DNA from: Crocodylus rhombifer | Taxonomy: Eukaryota; Chordata; Crocodylia; Crocodylidae | DNA: 64,000 nucleotides | Assembly: GCA_038503035.1 (NCBI GenBank) | Contig: JAVSML010018907.1 | Location: 115,616 to 179,615, forward strand | Reading direction: 5' to 3' | Part shown: in pieces, positions 1 to 10,970 of the stretch | How the letters are laid out: each line of letters starts with the position of its first letter | Position numbering within the stretch: the first letter of the stretch is position 1 | The notes under the pieces: generated by a model | The model's input: the letters and a program-made list of their open reading frames with translations, nothing else | Told to the model about the DNA's origin: nothing | Databases searched by the model: none | Position numbers and translations under genes: made by a program

Positions 1-2254
1 CTGGACATGCAGACCATAATTAACAACTGTGGTGAAAACTGGTTGCACTTAACCCTACCATTTCTCCTTCCCAGGACGCACTGAAAACTTGCCTGCCAAG
101 TGAAGGGGTTTTATTGGGTTGGAAGGAACATCTCATGCCGACGACGGGGGAAACACTCGCACAAGCGGAAGAACGCTTTTGAGCGTCTACTGTAGCCCCC
201 CCAAGCATGACTTTTATTGCTTTAGACACTGAATTAGGACCAAAGATGGGATGCATTTCACTTTTAAATGAGTTAAATTCTGCATGACTTGAATAGGGCA
301 CAGAGCTTATAGCAATATGTCTGCCCAGGGGAAGCGTTGTCCTGTAATTAGTCCCATTCATGTAAGGCACCTGGAGTATACGGCAGCCGTGCGCAGCGCA
401 GGGTGGCAGCATCAAGCCCTGGGGGAGCTCTGTTTCTCAGGATTTATTTTTAGGTTTTCTTTAAAAGAAAAAAAATCTGTCTGATGAACTCCAATATTGG
501 GTTTCACTTTTGAGGACCTCTGTCCTTGGTGAGCGTGGAGTCGACGGAGGAGCAGCGAGGAGGCTGCTTGATGCCATCCCTGCAGCTTCGCTGGGAGCCT
601 CGTGCTGGCCGGAAAACTCGGCTCTTTGGACTCAGCCAACAATTCCCCAGAGAAATCTCCGACCCCAAACTTTTCATCGGTCATCATGTCCTTCTTCCCG
701 AAGGCAGGGGCTGCCCCCTCCCGTGCTCTGAGACAGAGCGGTCTCTTCCCTCTCCGGCATTTGTCACCAAGAAGAAGCGTCACTTCCCCAAAAGGTGGCC
801 GCACTTCTTTCTCTGCGCCCCACCTGGAGCAGTCCCAGTATCACCAACCCCAGACGTCTAAAAATTCATGAACCAAGCCTCAGAAAATCACGATATTTCA
901 AAAACACATTTTTTTTAACTCGCCTTCTAGCATTGCAACATTTAGGCTGACATTTCCATGGGTTTCATGGCAGCTAGGAGGGCTAGACGCTTCCCTTTTC
1001 CAAACCCAAGACTCCCAAGCGCTAACCCAACTCTAGCAGCTGAGACTCCGACAAGACACCGACTCCGGCAGGACACGAGATAAATATGGATGGGAGCAGA
1101 CAAATACCGCAACCCAAAAAGGCAGCAGTGCTGCTACCTGGGAACAGGCGGTCTCCTCCTCCTTCTCTGCCGGAGCAGAAGGAAGCCCACGTCGTACCAT
1201 GCCCGTCCCCAAGGCAGACAGCGTTCATAGTAGCCAACGAGTGATGAAATATTTAAGCGTCTTGTAAAACATTTAAATTGAGGGTGAACAAACGGCACCA
1301 CAACCGATGTGCGGCAGGGCAGAAAACAATGAACGTCAGCAACAAAACGCCAAGCAGTCAAAATCCGCGTGGAAGAATCATCTCGGCCTTTTGGCTTCAA
1401 GGCAGTGCTGGTGTCACTGGGTTTCCTACACAGACTTGGGACGGGGGCCTCCAGGACCTCAAGCGTTTCCGATTCAGGGGGTGAAACCGGAGCAGGTTTT
1501 AGGACTCCCTTTGCATCCGTGCTGGCCCCTGCATCCGATGCCTCTGCTCAGGAGCGGGTATCAGCCTCGCTAGAGCTCAGTGCCACTCGGCCCCCTCCTC
1601 CTGACCGGGCTCCCGGAGAAGTGATTGCTTGCCGCACATAGGCGATGGCCTCCCCGTCCCGTTCCTGACTTTGCTTAGGTGCATTTGAAGGCTGGCCCTG
1701 GGGATTTGCCCTTGGGAGCCACCCCCTCCCCGGCTGCACCGGTAAGCCACAAACAGGGACCCGCCAGCCCTCACGTGGGGACTCCCTGCTCAGCCGTTAC
1801 TGTGCACACTGCTCTATGAAACAGCTAGTAGCACCGATTTGCCTGTACGAGCTCACTCTCAGCCCCGACACCAGGCTGTCTGGGGAAGAAACTATCCCGA
1901 TAGTTGCAGGGGAAAAGACACTAAACTCCTGAGGGCCTGGTTAGGCTGAATTTGAAGACCGCATCTGTGCGCACATTCCCCACCCAGACCTGCAGAGCAG
2001 CCACCCAGTCCCCACTGCTCTCAGCCCCAGCTCTCCTCCTCCTCCAAAACTAGCTTAAAGCCCACTTTCAGACCAGGAATCCTTTCTACATTGATCACCT
2101 CAGCAATAATCTACCTGCTTTCCTTTCCCCTCCCTGCCAAATGATGTCGGGCCCTGCACCTGGTCCAGTTTGCCTTAGATTTTAATCTTCACATGTTGCA
2201 AGGTGCCTTGTCCCATGCTTGTCAGCACTGTACTTTCAGAGTATTACATGACTA
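1..2254. other. Unassigned sequence, no gene recognised
   Basis: I see no transposon end, RNA gene or recognisable coding exon here. The open frames are short, overlap on both strands and resemble no family I know. Confidence 0.5.
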
Positions 2255-3125
2255 CTACACAAACTTGGGGGGAGTAGTAGATAAACTGGAGGGTCGGGCT
2301 AGGAACCAAAGATGGGCATTTGAGGCTAGGATTCAGAGTGACCTGGACAAATTGGAGGACTGGGCCAAAAGAAAATCTCCTGAGATTCAGCAAGGACAAG
2401 TGCAAAGTCCTGCACTGAGGAAGGAGCAGTCCCCTGCACCGGGGCAGGCGGGGGTGATGGGCTGGGTAGCAGCTCTGCAGGAAAGGACCTGGGAGGACAG
2501 GGGACAAGAAGCTGGATATGAGCCAGCAGCGTGCCCTTGGTGCCAAGAAGGCGACCAGTCTCCTGGGCTGCATCGGTAGGAGTGCTGCCAGCAGCTCGAG
2601 GGCAGTGATGCTTCCCTCTGTTCAGCACTGGGGAGGCCACAACTGGAGTCCAGCTGCGGGCCCCACTACAGAAAGGATGCGGACACATTGGAGAGAATCC
2701 AGTGGAGGGCAACAAAAATGGCTGTGGGGTTGGGGGACAGGACTAGTGACAAGAGGCTGAGGGAAATGGGCTGATTTAAACTGCAGAAGAGAAGACCGAG
2801 GGGGATTGAATAGCAGCATTCAACTCCATGCAGGGGGGTTGCAAAGAGAATGGAGCTGGGCTGGTCTCAGTGGGGCAGATGTCAGGACAAGGAGCAATGG
2901 GCTCAAGTTGCAGCAAGGGAAGTGGAGGTTGGATATTAGGAAAAACTCTCTGACAAGGAAGTTAGTAAAGCACTGAAACGGGCTCCCCAGGGAGGTGGTG
3001 CAGTCTCCATCCTGGGAGGGGTAAGCAAAGCCGTGGCTGGGATGATGTAGTTGGGGCTGGTCCTGCTTGAAGCAGGGGGCTGCACTAGGTGGGGCCTCCT
3101 GAGGTCTCCTCCAGGCCTCCTTGTC
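2255..3125 (+). mobile_element. CR1 LINE, 3' fragment (RT thumb to 3' end), degraded
   Basis: The translation begins in the CR1 segment just after the FADDTKLGG box. It reads GRA then RIQSDLDKLEDWAKR-like around 2,325-2,375. It then continues, in shifting frames, through the conserved C-terminal CR1 text: KKA..LGCIGRS near 2,550-2,585, HYRKDAD near 2,665-2,690, and QQGKWRLDIRK-like near 2,915-2,950. The 3' UTR end (GGGGCCTCCTGAGGTCTCC-like, 3,085-3,115) is also typical of CR1. Several frameshifts and stops make it a dead, 5'-truncated copy. It belongs to the same subfamily as the copies at 31,430 and 50,550. The exact 3' end is uncertain because no clear terminal octamer repeat remains. Confidence 0.85.
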
Positions 3126-6100
3126 TGTGATTACAGCAGAACTGCAAGAACAAGAAGAGGTCTCTGGAAATCCCAAGTGTTGCAGGAACGACGCGCCTCT
3201 CTCAAATCTCGGTTCCCTGAGACTCTTCCACGTGTGTTTTAAAACATCTCTTGATGATCCCACACGGAGAAGTAAAGCATCTCAAACCTTGTTCACTTCA
3301 GAGTACTTCCACGTTCACACCTCTCCTGGTAAAACTCCGGTTTAAATTGCTTTGTACAGCACAGGGTTTTCATCCAACAAGTTTTTGTCACTTATTCTGC
3401 GGATTTTAGTTTCTCAAAGCAAGTAACAACATCTTGACTCTTCCAAATCAGTCCATTTTTAACACTACTTTGGTGAACATCAGAGAGCTTTGCCATCTCT
3501 GGCATCATGAAAGTGCAGTGACTTTATGCAGGCAGGCAGCTAAGCACCTTCTCTGCGCTGCATGGTTTGGGGCTCGTTTTATTTTTATTGATTTGTAAGA
3601 CGACAGAAGAAATAAGACAGGCACGCCCAATATAATTTCAGCGTTTAATTCCCCTTGCTACTTATCAGCAGGAATGCAGGCACCTGAACCAGTCTCCTTC
3701 CATTCAGACCGCATCGTTTGTCACAGATGCTGAGAGACCTCGTAAGTCTCCTGCAGGAAAATGCTGCCGCAGCAGTGAGCCTATTGGGCACCTTCCTCCT
3801 GCCTTCACTACGACTCGGAAACCACGTGCAAGAACCTGCACCCAGGCACCGATACCAATTCACCAATTGCTTCTTCTAGGCTTGCCCCACAAGTGCTGAG
3901 GGCACAAGTCTGCCGTGTGCTCCTAATGGATCCTTAATCTGCGAGCCAAGGGACTGCAGAGACTGCTACCAGGCCTGGGTTTTTAAAAGGGTCTCAGTCC
4001 AGCTTCCCATGTTATACCTGCCCTTTGTGCACCAGCAAATAACTGCGGTCACAATCGGTCACGGCCGCAAGTGATACCTTATGGATGCAAGTAGGTAGGT
4101 GTCTGCCCACGGTGATTTGCACCTCCAATTGCTGTTGTAAAGTTGAGGGAAGCTGGTTCAGCAGCTCCGGCCCAAGCATCTTCACTGTGTCTTAGGTACG
4201 ATGAACAGTATCGGGGTTGGTGTCTCACGTGAGATGCGCGTGAGCAGAGCCCACCATCCTTGCTGAAGCTCGGTCCGCAGAAAGGCCGGCTGACAACTGG
4301 GACTACACCCAGGATACGTTTCTACTCGACACGTAGAGAAGTGGGAGAGTCCAGCCCAGGGACCAGTACATGGAGCCAGAACCTGTGGGTAGCGCTTTTT
4401 CCAAAAAAAAAAAAAAAAAAAAAATCCAAAAAACAAAGCAGCAATTCTTGCACTCGGAAGAAACCCGACTCGGCAAGCTTCTCTCATTCAGCATTACATC
4501 TGGCACTGAGATTTATCCTCCTTCTACAAAGCTTTATTTCACAAGGTGGGGAACCAAAATCTTCTGCTGTGCAAATATGATTTTGAAAACACAACCGTAT
4601 AGTGGGAAAGTGTGGTTTCTTTCTTAAACTTCATGGCACTCCCGAATTCCAGTACACTAATTCATTGCTGTCTTCCCGGTGCATTGAAGAATGCAAAACC
4701 TTTCATCACCTGTTAGGTAGAGAAAAATTACATCGTGTCCTGCAAATTTCTTTAGGCCAATTTGTTTTGATGGAAGTTTTAAATATTTACTCTGTTTCCC
4801 CTTTCCAGGTAGTCTGCACAATGAATCATCACTGTTTGATTAAAACCCTATTTATTTTTTTAAAAAGCAAATCCAGTGCATACGTGCCTTACCTACAAAT
4901 GAAATGTGTGGGGAGTTACTGATCTGACATTCAATTTGCAAAGACCTCATTTTTAATTGGCTCGTGCAGAAAGTTTAATTGAAATTTTATCTTTTCTGCA
5001 CATACACAAACCAATCCCAGAAGAATCTGCAGGTATTCTCCTTTGCACGGATAAACATCTGTCACCAATGTGACTAGCGCGTTGGGAGAATTAAACTACA
5101 GCAGCTCTTAAAGGGACCACGGCGTGCAGCGTGGTCCAAATTGCAGAGGTTTTAAAAGCTGCCCTTTATAGACTAAAGGAAACAAAATTCATGACATGGT
5201 TGTCTCTTAATGAAATGGAAACACCTGTAAAAATCTGAATTTTGCTACTACGCTGAAAATTCACAAATAGTAAATGCATGACTGAAGAAATCAAAAGTAA
5301 TTCAGACCATCTCCCTACGTGCCTCTTCCACCCCGATTGCTGTGATATTAGAGCACCTAGTCGAGCTCTGCAACAAAAGCAAGAGCAAGGAAGAAAAGGG
5401 AAACAAAAGCTTCTGCAGTGAATTATGAATCTCATTATTAAAAGTATTTCGGATTTAATAATTCAAGGTGCTAGAAATGAGAGGACAAGAAGGACAGATC
5501 TTAATGGAAATTTCCTATTTTTATGGTATTCCTTTAAAATATGAGGCAGCCTCCCCCACCCCCCCCTCCAAATAATCAATTTCGTAGAGACCTAGGGTGT
5601 TGCAGGATTGGATCCTCGGTAGCGGGGAAAGTGCACGACTGCATTTTTATTTCAAAGAAGAACTACTAAGAGCAAATCCTCAGTCTTGGCTTCTGATTGT
5701 GGGAGGCCCCCTCGAGAGTGATCCCTAAATGCAGGGAGTGGGCATGAACAACAGGCCATCGGGCACAAACACATAACCACGATACCAGTGTGCACCAGCC
5801 ACATGACCGAAGGAGCAGTATTGATGCTGGGGAGCAGCACTGATGCTCTGGTCCCATTAGGCAGCTTCTGCTACCCATCAGCGGATGTTCATAATTTTAG
5901 GGCAATTGATTCATGGGTCCTCACCAGGAAGTGGAGCTGGGGAGTCGCATGTTCCAGCTGCACGTGATTTATGCTCTGCCGTTTTCACCTGACCGCTTTA
6001 CAAAAGACAACTTCACCCTAAGGACAGATGCGCGGAGTCACGATGCATGCAAGCACGCCCACCATTTCAGATCAGCTATCAAACACACTAAGAAAAGGAT

Positions 6101-6969
6101 ATGCAGGGCACCAGTGAGTAACTAAGCAAATCCTGCGTGGCTTCCAAGCAAAACCCTCCCACGCCTCGCACGAGGGATCTTAGGTCGGCTCTGAACATAG
6201 AGCCCCAGCCCTCTCTCCAGGACCCCAAGTTGCATTTGTTGACTCCACGGGTCCGTTTCCTCCGAGCTCCAGGTCAGAGAGACCCATCGAATGCTAGATT
6301 CACTCTTGTTCCTCTGTCTCTCCTACTCCCACCGACCGGGGCAGCCCCGCACATCTGGAAGGGCAGCGCTCCATGGCAGACACAATGGGGAGTTTGCCAT
6401 GACGAACCCCTGGGGCCACGCGCTGCTCTGACATTTCCTCACACCCCGATGCCTTCACAAAGGCAAGCCAGACTTTTTCTTGCTTAAGCACAATCAGATT
6501 TAAGTCAAAGGCTCTTGAGCACAGTCCCGAGGGCTCTACAAATTGTAGCGCACACTCTCTCTCTCCTTCTTTCTTTGTCTCCTTTGCCGTCTTAATATTT
6601 ATTCAGGCTGACAGTTTCTCACCCTTCAGGAGCTCCAGCAAACATGCTGCCCAGAGCTCTTAAACCTTAAAGACACCACTGAGCCAGCACGAACAAATGT
6701 TACCGAGACCCGCAGCTCTCCTTTCTCAGCACGGGCTCTGCTGGGACCTGGAGGATAGTTTGCAGACTCAGCCATCAAAGGGTGAAACGACTTAATTTTT
6801 GCTGTTGCATGCGTCAAGGGCTGTGTTTTCACAAAGCTAGCTCCAAAGAACATGCACCTAAACCCTGGATTTACATGTGCAAGTGACAAACTGTGGGTGC
6901 ATTTATACGTGCAGTTAGTGTGACTGAATAAACTCCAGCGCAATTTGAGCTGGGATAAATTAATCCGAA
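3126..6969. other. Unassigned sequence with one poly(A) run
   Basis: I recognise no gene or transposon. A run of about 20 A lies at about 4,402-4,422 and a CT-rich stretch at about 6,553-6,580. The rest looks like unique AT-moderate DNA. Confidence 0.45.
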
Positions 6970-7145
6970 CATCACCATCTACATGTGCATTTAAGGGCAG
7001 TAATTTACTCCACCATCAGAAGAACTTGTATCTGACAACTCAGTAATTAGTCTCCACCAGCCTAACTGTCAAGCATGTGTAGATGGTGATGCTTTACTGC
7101 GCAGCAAATTAGTCTACTGTGCAGTAAAGCGCACATGTAGACATA
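6970..7145. repeat. Palindromic, MITE-like patch
   Basis: The 19-mer at 6,970-6,988 (CATCACCATCTACATGTGC) recurs as its reverse complement at 7,073-7,091 with two differences. Immediately after it, 7,092-7,129 is itself a hairpin: CTTTACTGCGCAG pairs with CTGTGCAGTAAAG, one mismatch, around a short loop. It is followed by GCGCACATGTAGAC, which is again complementary to the left arm. Stacked inverted repeats of this kind suggest a short non-autonomous DNA transposon. I could not fix the outer ends or a target duplication. Confidence 0.4.
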
Positions 7146-7400
7146 CCCGCTATATCCAGATTGGGTAGTTACAGTCCGGTTTCACTATTCATCCAGGGAA
7201 AATAAGTGCCACTAGAATGAACCCACCTAGATTCTGGTTAAACCCCCGCGGCATTGGAGAATGATCCCAGCCCCTTCTGTTTCCACTTCATTTTTGGAAT
7301 GTCCATTTTTAAGGCACAAAATGTCACAGCAACCATTTTACACTGAAATTCAAATGAAAAGTAATTTTGTTTGAGAAAAAGCAGGACATGGGGGTTCTGA

Positions 7401-7809
7401 GTGGGTGAGTGGAGGAATGACTATGTTGTCCGGCCCTCTAATCACTACTCTACGCTCCTTATCCATGTGGGTACGAATGACACAGCTTGGAGCAATCCCA
7501 GCTGGGTCATGAGAGGGTACAGGGCTCTGGGAGCAGGGCTTAGGGGGTTGGGGGCACAGGTAGGTGGTGTCTTCCACACTCTTCCTGGTTGTGGGTCATG
7601 GCCTGAGGAGGGAGAGCTGGGTCGAGGTAGTCAAACAAAGACTGTGGCGCTGGTGTCATCGTGAGGGCTTCGGCTTCCATGACCACAGCCCGCTCTTTGG
7701 TGAGAGAGGCAGTGGTCAGCTGGGGAGAGACGGCCTCCACCTCTTTCCGCTGGGAAGGAGGCTCTTCTCGGCCAGGCTGGCTGACCTGCTCAACCAGCCT
7801 TTAAACTGA
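7401..7809 (+). pseudogene. CR1 ORF1 remnant, SGNH-esterase C-terminal part
   Basis: CR1 ORF1 proteins are known to carry an SGNH/GDSL-type esterase domain. Two signature blocks of such domains are visible. LLIHVGTNDTA at about 7,457-7,489 matches the block with the conserved GTND. DGLHLFPLGRR at about 7,732-7,764 matches the last block, where Asp and His form part of the catalytic set. They lie in different frames, so at least one frameshift falls between about 7,565 and 7,665. The first block, with the nucleophilic serine, is missing because the copy is truncated at its 5' end. The frame ends in a stop at about 7,807, about 115 bp before the recognisable start of ORF2. Confidence 0.7.
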
Positions 7810-7925
7810 GCCCACTGGGAGGTGGGGGGATTACCGCCACTGTAAACCCACCAGGCAACCTTTCTAAATCCAGCAGGCCAAGGCACTTAAGGGAACCCAC
7901 CCCTACCCTAGCCCTGGATCAATCT

Positions 7926-9844
7926 GTGGGGAAGGCAAGAGCCCCTAATGTGACACTTGCCTGCCTGTACACCACTGCCAGGAGCTTGGGGAACAAACAG
8001 GAGGAACTGGTCCTCCTGCTAAGCAAAAATGATTATGACCTCATAGGGATAATGGAGACCTGGTGGGACTCCACCTATGACTGGGCCACAGGTATAGATG
8101 GATATACCCTGTACAGGAGGGATCGAGTAGATAAAAGGGGTGGGGTGTAGCGCTCTATGTCAAGGACAGCTACACATCCCTGCAAATTGACATTGTTACC
8201 CAGAAAAGATGACAGGAGTCCCTCTGGGTTAAAATATGTGGGGAACATGGCACAGGGGACATCATGGTGGGAGTCTACTACAGACCACCTAACCAGAAAC
8301 AAGAGCTGGACAAGGAATTCTCCAGGGAAGTGGCTGAAGCGGCACGCTCTCAGTACATGGTTGTCACAGGAGACTTTAACTACCCAGACATCGTATGAGA
8401 AAAGAGCACTTAGCCAAATCCAACTGGTCGCAAAGCTTCCTCACGTGTGTGGATGAGCTCTACCTGACTCAAGAAGACTATGGGCCAACAAGAGGTAAAG
8501 CACTGCTGGACCTGGTACTGGCAAAGGAGATGACCTAGTCAGTGACCTAAGAATCAATGGGAAGCTGGGTGATAGTGACCACGAGCTGATCAGCTTTACT
8601 ATCCAGTGCAAAGTTGGCAAGTCAGTCAGCAATACAGAAGTCCTTGACTTCAGGAAAGCTGACTTTGACAAGCTCAGGAGGCTCACTGTCGAGGCCCTAA
8701 GGGACCACAACTCAACTGGAAGAGGAGTCCAAGAGGAGTGGTTGCTTCTCAAGGAAGCAATCCTGACAGCACAAGGGATGGCCACCCCATCTCGGAGGAA
8801 GGGTAGCAAAAGGGCACAGAAGCCCCCTTGGGTCAGCAGGGAACCTGAGGACCTCCTACACCTCAAAAGAGAGACTTACAAAGGATGAAAGGCTGGAATT
8901 ACCACCCAGGAGGAGTACTCAGCACTGATCCGTAGCTGCAAGGAATGGATCAGGAAAGCCAAGTCTGCAGCCGAGCTCCAGCTGGCTTCACATATCAAAG
9001 ATAACAAAAAGTCCTTTTTCAGAGATATAAGGAGTCAGAAAAAAGCAGGGGTAACATTGGACCCCTGCTGAACCAAGTGGGACTGCTGATAACTGACACC
9101 CAGGAAAAGGCCAACCTGCACCAGTCTTTCATCAGTCCAGTGGGACTTCCCCACCTAGCAAGACGCAGGATGGCCAGGGTGAGGGCGTATTTATACCCAC
9201 ATCAGTGTAGACCTTGTAAAGAATCACCTTGACAGGCTGGACACCTTCAAGTCACCTAGTCCTGAAAGAGTATACCCTCGAGTACTCAAGGAGCTGGCAG
9301 ATGACATAGCCCAAACATTAGCAAAAATATTTGAAAACTCGTGGTGCTCAGGTGAAGTACCTGAAGACTGGAAGAAGGCCAGTGTGGTGGTACCCATCTT
9401 CAAGAAAGAGTGGAAAGTAGATCTCGGGAATTACAGGCCAGTCAGCTTGACCTCAATTCCTGGTAAGATTCTAGAGAAAATGATCAAGGAGACCCTTCTG
9501 GATAAGCTGGCTGAGGGCAGCATCCTGAGGGACAGCCAGCATGCGTTTGTCTTGCCTGACCAACCTCATCTCCTTCTATGATCAGGTGGCATATCACGTG
9601 GACAAGAGAGAAGAGATTTACACCATATAACTGGACTTTAAAAAAGCCTTTGATCTGGTGTCGCATGACCTCCTCATGGAAAAATTGGACAACTGTGGCC
9701 TCAGCTATACCACAGTCCGATGGCTGGGAAATTGGCTCCAAGGTTGGACCCAGAGAGTAGTGGTTGATGGCAGCAAGTCATTATGGAGCTCCATGACCAG
9801 TGGTTTCCCCCGAGGCTCTGTCCTTGGACCAATTCTCTTCAATA
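7926..9844 (+). pseudogene. CR1 ORF2 remnant: APE endonuclease and start of RT
   Basis: ORF2 of CR1 encodes an apurinic-type endonuclease plus reverse transcriptase, which nick the target and prime cDNA synthesis. All three endonuclease signatures survive. These are IGIMETWWD (catalytic Glu) near 8,046-8,072, GDFNYPD (Asp/Asn pair) near 8,371-8,391, and GDSDHEL (SDH motif) near 8,570-8,592. The linker (PPWVSREPEDLLHLKR, near 8,824-8,870) and the start of the RT (VVVPIFKK, YRPVSLTSIPGK, DLVSHDLL, RGSVLGPILFN) follow in several frames. Stops occur at about 8,148, 8,396 and 8,886, with frameshifts between, so it is a pseudogene. The frame is interrupted at 9,844 by the insertion of copy B. Confidence 0.85.
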
Positions 9845-10970
9845 GCTGACTGGAAGATAGCTAACGTGGTCCCCATCTTCAAAAAAGGGAAGAGAGAGGT
9901 CCCGGGCAACTATAGGCCCATCAGTCTTACCTCTATCCTTGGGAAACTCTTTGAGAAGATCCTCAAGGAGCACATCTGTGATAGGCCGGCTTCAGGGATG
10001 ATGCTCAAGGGCAACCAGCATGGTTTCATTAGGGGAAGGTCATGTCAGACCAACCTGATTGCCTTTTATGATCAGATCACAAAGGCAGTGGAGGCAGGTG
10101 TCGCCGTGGACTTAGTCTTTCTTGACTTCAGCAAGGCCCTTGACACCATCTCCCACCCCATCCTCATTATAAAACTAGGCGACTGTGGCATTGATGCCTA
10201 CACAGTCAGATGGATTGCAGATTGGCTCAAGGGTCACACTCAGAGGGTGGTAGTGGATGGGTCATATTCAACCTGGGGGGGAAGTGGGCAGTGGAGTCCC
10301 CCAGGGCTCGGTCCCGGGGCCTGCGCTGTTCAATTTCTTCATCAGCGATTTGGACAACGGGGTGAAATGCAACCTGTTTAAATTCGCTGATGATACCAAA
10401 ATTTGGGGTGAGGTGAGCACGCTAGTAGGGAGGCAAAGATTGCAGCAAGATCTGGATAGGTTACAGGAGTGGGCTAACAAAAACAGGATGTGTTTCAATA
10501 CTGACAAGTGCAGGGTGCTGCACGTGGGCAGTAGTAACCAGCAGCACACTTATAGAATGGGAAACTCCCTTCTCGAGAGCACGGAGGCAGAAAGGGATCT
10601 TGGAGTCATTACTGACTCCAAGATGAACATGGGCCGACAATGCGAGGTCACGGTTGGCAGGGCTAACCGCACCTTGTCGTGCATCCACAGATGCATCTCA
10701 AGCAGGGCCAAGGAGGTGATCCTCCCCCTCTACGCAATGCTGGTCAGGTCACAGCTGGAGTACTGCGTCCAGTTCTGTGCGCTGCACTTCAGGAGGGATG
10801 TGGACAACATTGAAAGGGTCCAGAGGAGGGCCACACGCATGCTCCGGGGACAACAGGACAGACCCTACAATGAGAGACTGCGGGACCTGAACCTGTTTAG
10901 CCTTCGCAAGAGAAGGCTGAGGGGGGACTTGGTGACTGTCTATAAACTCACTAGGGGGGACCAGAAGGGT
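9845..10970 (+). mobile_element. CR1 copy B (middle), 5' part: reverse transcriptase
   Basis: It starts abruptly inside the RT domain at DWKIANVVPIFKKG and runs through YRPISLTSILGK, the HGFIRGRS box, LDFSKALDTISHP, and a frame change at about 10,255-10,290 into GVPQGSVPGPALFN, then KFADDTKIWGE (catalytic Asp pair) and the C-terminal CR1 text to LTRGDQK. It is split near 10,970 by the - strand copy C. The missing end of the protein resumes at about 13,077. B is 5'-truncated and sits inside copy A in the same orientation. Confidence 0.9.

Larger units (their letters stand above)
7390..9844 (+). mobile_element. CR1 copy A (outer), 5' part: ORF1 end, endonuclease, start of RT
   Basis: This is the longest CR1 in the window. 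It runs from the end of ORF1 through the APE-type endonuclease into the reverse transcriptase, and is cut at 9,844 exactly after the conserved GPILFN text. The text resumes at 13,385 with IFISDVD, so copy B was inserted here. AATA at 9,841-9,844 and again at 13,385-13,388 is a candidate 4-bp target duplication. Many stops and frameshifts show that A is old. The 5' boundary near 7,390 is approximate. With its downstream part it totals about 3.4 kb, which is close to full length minus the 5' UTR and most of ORF1. Confidence 0.9.

Noticed and set aside
1381..1396. TCTCGGCCTTTTGGCT matches the start of U2 snRNA exactly
   Set aside because: The match stops after 16 nt and neither the branch-point-binding region nor the Sm site follows. 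No snRNA gene or clear pseudogene can be supported.
4402..4422. Poly(A) run as a possible retroposon tail
   Set aside because: No SINE or processed gene body lies upstream and no flanking duplication is visible.
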